Below are positions 42,254-45,722 of a stretch of DNA of 45,722 nt, piece after piece (positions within the stretch are counted from its first letter, which is position 1; each line of letters starts with the position of its first letter). The notes beneath the pieces were generated by a model, which was not told where the DNA came from, did no database searches, and saw only the letters and a program-made list of their open reading frames with translations. The translations under genes were made by a program, and so were the position numbers. Origin of the DNA: an uncultured Bacteroidales bacterium (GTDB lineage Bacteria > Bacteroidota > Bacteroidia > Bacteroidales > Muribaculaceae); contig UQMZ01000029.1 in the NCBI GenBank assembly GCA_900542185.1, positions 1 to 45,722 of the forward strand, given 5' to 3'.

Positions 42254-43243
42254 TTATTTCAACGCGTCGAGCCATTTGGATCTGATTTCGTCGAGGAGGT
42301 CGAGGAGTTCCTGCTCGTGCTCGATGCGGAGCATGCGGATGCGGGTCTGGCGGAAGTCGGGCAGTCCCTTGAACAGCGGCGACGCGGCGAGATGGCGGCG
42401 TATATGCAGGATGCCCCTGTATTCGTCGATGCGGTCGATGCTCTCGCGGATCTGACGCTTCAGCAGGTCTAACTTTTCGGGGACTGTCAGCGGCGTGTAT
42501 GCGCCGGTGTCGAGCATCTGACGTACGTCGTGGAATATCCAGGGGGCGCCGAACGATGCACGCCCTATCATGATGGCGTCCACACCGTAGGTGTCGAAGG
42601 CATCCCTGGCCTGTTCTGGGGTACAGATGTCGCCGTTGCCTATTATGGGAATCTCCATCTCGGGGTTGGCCTTCAGCTCGCCTATCAGCGTCCAGTCGGC
42701 CTGGCCGGTGTACATCTGGCTGCGTGTGCGGCCATGCACCGCCAACGCCTTGATGCCGCATTCCTGCAGACGCGGGCCGAGGTCGCAGATTATCTTGTTC
42801 TCACAGTCCCAGCCCAGGCGCGTCTTGGCGGTGACGGGAAGCGAAACGGCCTTTACAACGCGGCGCGTGATGTCAAGCATCTTGGGAATGTCGCGCAGCA
42901 TCCCGGCGCCCGCTCCCTTGGCGGCAACCTTCTTGACCGGACAGCCGAAATTGAGGTCTATGATGTCGGGACCGGCCTGCTCTACAATCTGTGCGGCCTG
43001 CACCATGGCGTCGGCGTCGCGGCCATATATCTGGATGGCCACGGGGCGCTCAAGGTCGTTCACAGCAAGCTTGCGCGTGGTGGACTTGATGTCGCGCACC
43101 AGTGCTTCGGCCGAGACGAACTCGGTATATACCAGTCCTGCACCTTGCTCGCGGCATATCAGACGGAACGACGGGTCGGTCACATCTTCCATCGGCGCCA
43201 ACAGCACCGGGCGTTCTCCTAAATCAATATCGGCTATCTTCAT
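42254..43243 (-). CDS. dus: tRNA-dihydrouridine synthase (DusB-like)
   Basis: 329 aa. FMN enzyme that reduces uridines in the tRNA D-loop with NADPH. Visible: the opening LLAPMEDVTDPSFRLICREQ, IDLNFGCPVKKVAAKGAGAG with the catalytic cysteine, VTAKTRLGWDCENKI, and IIGNGDICTPEQARDAFDTY then GVDAIMIGRASFGAPWIF binding the FMN phosphate. DusB type is the best guess by pattern. It starts 18 bases after the M16 peptidase gene ends and is probably cotranscribed with it. Confidence 0.92.
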   Translation of the reverse strand: MKIADIDLGERPVLLAPMEDVTDPSFRLICREQGAGLVYTEFVSAEALVRDIKSTTRKLAVNDLERPVAIQIYGRDADAMVQAAQIVEQAGPDIIDLNFGCPVKKVAAKGAGAGMLRDIPKMLDITRRVVKAVSLPVTAKTRLGWDCENKIICDLGPRLQECGIKALAVHGRTRSQMYTGQADWTLIGELKANPEMEIPIIGNGDICTPEQARDAFDTYGVDAIMIGRASFGAPWIFHDVRQMLDTGAYTPLTVPEKLDLLKRQIRESIDRIDEYRGILHIRRHLAASPLFKGLPDFRQTRIRMLRIEHEQELLDLLDEIRSKWLDALK

Positions 43244-43261
43244 ATCAGTGTGAGTCGGTAT

Positions 43262-44470
43262 TTATAACAGTGTGAGTCGGGACAAATCGGCTTCGGTGAT
43301 CATTTCGGCGCACCTGCGCACCTGCTCGGCGGTGACTTCGCGGATGCGGTCGCTGATGTAACGCAGGTCGCGCACCTCGTCGTACAGCAACAGCGAGCGG
43401 CCCAGCTCCATGGCGCAGTTCTCGCGGTTGTCGCTTAGCACGTCCAGCTGGCCGCAATACTGGTCGCGCACCTGTGCGAATGCGCGCGGCGACAACGGTT
43501 TGTCGGCCATGCGGCGTATCTGGTCGCGTATGATGCGTTCGCATCGTTTGACAGTAGATTTGTCAGAACCGAAATAGACGGTAAACGTGCCGCAGTCGGA
43601 CAGCATCACCACATTCGATTCGATGGAATATACCAGTCCACGCTTTTCTCGTATTTCCTGACAGAGTCTGGAATTGAGCGCCGGACCGCCCAATACGTTG
43701 TTGAACAGCATCATGGCGTAACGCATCGGGTCGTGGCGTCCGGGTATGCGGCAGCCGCAAATAGTATTGGCCTGCGAATTGTCGCGTTCGCTGACTTTTT
43801 TGAAAGGTGGCAGCACGGGCGGTGCGATGCGGTTGTGCACGGGTGCCGGATGGTTCATGTCGCCGAAATAGCGTTCGGCGAGTTTCAGGGCCTTTTCGGG
43901 ATTAGGGTCCACGCAGTACAGCACCATGTTTGCCGGCACATAGAATCGGTCCAGGAAATCGCGGGCTACCGTACCGTCAAGCCGGAGCACGGATTCCTCG
44001 GAACCCAGTATGTTATGTGCCATTCCTGAGCCGGCGTAGATATTCTCGTCGAATTCATCGAACACCGCCTCGGAGGGTGAATCGTAGTAGGAGTGTATTT
44101 CCTCTATTATTATATCGCGCTCACGCTCCACGTCGGCGGTGGGAAACGAGGCGTTCTTCACCAGGTCGGCCAACAGTTCAAGGGCACGGTCGGCATAACC
44201 GGCCGGCGCGATGGTATAGAGCATGGTCAGCTCCTTGGTGGTGTACGCGTTGAGTTCGCCGCCGATGCTTTCCATGCGGTTGGAGATATGCCATGCGCGG
44301 CGGTGGCGCGTACCTTTGAATAGGGTATGCTCCAGGAAGTGCGCCAGTCCCGGCGCATCCGGATAATCGTCGCGGCTGCCGGCGTTCACGGCCAGGCCGA
44401 TGTAGCTCACGGCGCCGGTGCTGTGCTGCGCCACGCAGCGAAGTCCGTTGGATAATGTAGTGACCGTCAT
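43262..44470 (-). CDS. M16-family zinc peptidase
   Basis: 402 aa, about the usual length for single-subunit bacterial M16B proteins. The inverted zinc motif is HFLEHTLFKGTRHR (HxxEH at residues about 46-50), with the third ligand glutamate expected in the ERDIIIEEIHSYYD helix. The C-terminal half-domain has RYAMMLFNNVLGGPALNSRL and REKRGLVYSIESN, the R/Y pair usual in the family. No signal peptide is visible, so the protein is probably cytosolic, a YmxG/PqqL-type processing or peptide-degrading enzyme. The start ATG 44470 lies downstream of an AT-rich segment with two copies of TTTACAATAAT. Confidence 0.9.
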   Translation of the reverse strand: MTVTTLSNGLRCVAQHSTGAVSYIGLAVNAGSRDDYPDAPGLAHFLEHTLFKGTRHRRAWHISNRMESIGGELNAYTTKELTMLYTIAPAGYADRALELLADLVKNASFPTADVERERDIIIEEIHSYYDSPSEAVFDEFDENIYAGSGMAHNILGSEESVLRLDGTVARDFLDRFYVPANMVLYCVDPNPEKALKLAERYFGDMNHPAPVHNRIAPPVLPPFKKVSERDNSQANTICGCRIPGRHDPMRYAMMLFNNVLGGPALNSRLCQEIREKRGLVYSIESNVVMLSDCGTFTVYFGSDKSTVKRCERIIRDQIRRMADKPLSPRAFAQVRDQYCGQLDVLSDNRENCAMELGRSLLLYDEVRDLRYISDRIREVTAEQVRRCAEMITEADLSRLTLL

Positions 44471-44533
44471 TTCGGTACAGTCTTTACCTTATGTCTGTTT
44501 ACAATAATATGAGGTATGCCTATTTACAATAAT

Positions 44534-44559
44534 GAAGTCATCTTATGCAAGATGACTTC
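44534..44559. terminator. Hairpin after the TPR gene
   Basis: GAAGTCATCTT (44534-44544), ATGC loop, AAGATGACTTC (44549-44559): a perfect 11-base stem. T-rich only on the plus-strand side, so it may act as an mRNA 3' end rather than a strong terminator for the minus-strand gene. Confidence 0.6.
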
Positions 44560-44585
44560 ATCTATTTTGCTTATGAAAAGAATGT

Positions 44586-45269
44586 TTACTTTCCGAGGCG
44601 TGCGTTCTCGCGTTCGATGTATGCGTCGATTGTCATGCCGTTGCCGAGCTGGAACTGCGGGAAGTCCTTGGCTATCTTCTGGTAGCATTCCAGAGCCTTC
44701 TGGTAGTTCTTCTGAGCGTCGTATACGTTGGCTTCTTTCAGCAGGACGCGGGGAACGATCTGCGAGTTGTTGTCAGCCTTGTTGATGGCCTTGTCGTAGC
44801 AGGAGATTGCTTTGTCATACTGCTTCAGGTTTACGTAGCAGTCGCCGGTCAGCACGATTGCGTTGGCCTCCAGCACGGGTTCGCTGCTGCTGAAGCGCTC
44901 CAGATACTCGGCTGCCTCCTTATACTTGCCCTGGTTGTAGAGGGCTTCGCCTGCTGAAAGGGCGGCCAACTTGCCGGCAGTGTTGCCCTTGTTCTCGTCG
45001 GCTACCTTCTTATATTGAGCCGCAGCTATCGAATCGTTCCCGGCCGCGCTGATCTCAACCTGGTTGTAAGCCTCGTACGCCTTGTTGACGTGCGGAGTGC
45101 GGTAAAAGTACATATAGCCGATTATCAGAGCTGCGATGATGAAAACGCCTCCGACAATCCATCCTATCACCGTCTTGTTGTCAGCCAGTTTCTGGCCTGC
45201 GTTGGTCAGCGTCTCGTTTACGTTCTCAATCGCTGTCTTTTCTTCCTGTTTGTCGTTATTTTGTGCCAT
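44586..45269 (-). CDS. TPR-repeat membrane protein (YfgM-like plan)
   Basis: 227 aa. A charged N-terminus is followed by one transmembrane helix (VIGWIVGGVFIIAALIIGYMYF, residues about 34-55) and then tetratricopeptide repeats (AGEALYNQGKYKEAAEYLER; GDCYVNLKQYDKAISCYDKA; NVYDAQKNYQKALECYQKIA). The plan resembles YfgM, an inner-membrane TPR protein near the Sec translocon, but such single-helix TPR proteins are numerous and I cannot assign the role. Promoter at 45320-45350 has exact boxes. Confidence 0.82.
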   Translation of the reverse strand: MAQNNDKQEEKTAIENVNETLTNAGQKLADNKTVIGWIVGGVFIIAALIIGYMYFYRTPHVNKAYEAYNQVEISAAGNDSIAAAQYKKVADENKGNTAGKLAALSAGEALYNQGKYKEAAEYLERFSSSEPVLEANAIVLTGDCYVNLKQYDKAISCYDKAINKADNNSQIVPRVLLKEANVYDAQKNYQKALECYQKIAKDFPQFQLGNGMTIDAYIERENARLGK

Positions 45270-45319
45270 TGCGGTTTAATTTTCAGACTTATGCGCGCCT
45301 GATTGGCGCATTCAACGCG

Positions 45320-45350
45320 CAAAGTTAATAAAAAAACCGCTAATTACAAA
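45320..45350 (-). promoter_or_regulatory. Promoter of the TPR gene
   Basis: On the minus strand TTTG (plus CAAA 45347-45350), 19-base spacer, TAACTTTG (plus CAAAGTTA 45320-45327). Exact in both boxes, placed just after the stop of the gene at 45360. Confidence 0.7.
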
Positions 45351-45359
45351 CTTTTATGT

Positions 45360-45722
45360 TTACAGGTTGAAATAAAAAGTGCCGGTCGGCAATACGGTGT
45401 AGAAACTGTATTCCACATTGCGCAGCCAGTAATCGGTGCTGTAAGCCGGTTCGTCCACGCCCTTGTCCCACGAATCGGTCCAGGGATTCCAGGCGTTAAG
45501 CACGTTGACGGTATATTGCGAGCCGTTGTACTGGTAGCTGACCAACAGCGGCACTACGCGCCACACCCCCTGTGCGTCATAACCGCAGGCTATGACCTTC
45601 TCGGTGCCCTGGTTCTGGAAATTGTTCGTGACCTGCGGTGCCACCACGACGGTAGGCGAGTAGTACGGTCCGTCATACCACGGACTGCCCCATGCCGAAG
45701 GTGGTGGACCCGGAGCGAAAGC
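45360..45722 (-). CDS. C-terminal part of a protein cut by the window edge, unknown
   Basis: 121 codons, open to the right edge, ending TAA at 45360-45362. The visible part starts AFAPGPPPSAWGSPWYDGPY, proline- and tyrosine-rich, then reads EKVIACGYDAQGVWRVVPLL, VSYQYNGSQYTVNVLNAWNP and ends TVLPTGTFYFNL. It is rich in aromatic residues and looks like a secreted or surface beta protein, but no family is recognised. The start lies outside the window. Confidence 0.7.
   Translation of the reverse strand, partial: AFAPGPPPSAWGSPWYDGPYYSPTVVVAPQVTNNFQNQGTEKVIACGYDAQGVWRVVPLLVSYQYNGSQYTVNVLNAWNPWTDSWDKGVDEPAYSTDYWLRNVEYSFYTVLPTGTFYFNL

Overview
The window looks like a chromosomal segment of a Bacteroidales gut bacterium, most likely from the Muribaculaceae/Prevotella side of the order. 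Three things point there. Promoters repeatedly fit the Bacteroidota -33/-7 pattern TTTG-N19/20-TAnnTTTG. Secreted proteins end in type-A T9SS (Por) sorting domains. The window also holds BACON-type lipoprotein modules, a Q/N/R-rich RluB-like pseudouridine synthase, a DUF4105 protein and several multicopy AAA/PD-(D/E)XK ATPases typical of this order. All family names are from memory of motifs; no search was run.

Layout. 1-103: last codons of an apparent SusD/RagB-like fragment. 339-588: a near-perfect promoter followed by a long, G-U-rich rod-like hairpin and a terminator, a candidate 6S-like RNA. 670-6842: a two-gene unit with a T9SS-exported subtilisin-like protease carrying a dockerin, and a T9SS-exported protein with three cohesin-like modules, which suggests an extracellular protease-scaffold pair. 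7115-8713: an AAA-ATPase/PD-(D/E)XK protein whose paralogue lies at 33113-34672. 8800-10353: a membrane protein of unknown function. 10524-15051: a 4.5-kb island bounded by a 28-bp direct repeat made of the 3' part of tRNA-Gly(CCC). It carries a HicAB toxin-antitoxin pair, an IS256-type transposase tail, a possible small RNA, one broken and one intact XRE regulator, and small unknown proteins, but no integrase.

15185-31399 is one nearly gapless minus-strand run. In transcription order it encodes an RluB-like pseudouridine synthase, AsnRS, a DUF4105 membrane protein, a phosphatase-fold protein that seems to lack metal ligands, SecA, two GYF_2/dispanin-like membrane proteins, and a six-gene nonulosonic (legionaminic/sialic-type) acid pathway: dehydratase, NeuD-like acyltransferase, NeuB, NeuC, NeuA and a CBS-nucleotidyltransferase of PtmE type. 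tRNA-Gly follows. No PLP aminotransferase or glycosyltransferase is visible in this run.

31629-45722: a DUF4143 ATPase whose promoter abuts three 23-bp direct repeats, the second AAA/PD-(D/E)XK protein, a Nudix hydrolase, a large WG-repeat exported protein, an ECF sigma factor with a small membrane protein, a BACON-like lipoprotein with a long structured leader, a tRNA-dihydrouridine synthase, an M16 peptidase, a TPR membrane protein, and the end of a gene that runs off the right edge.
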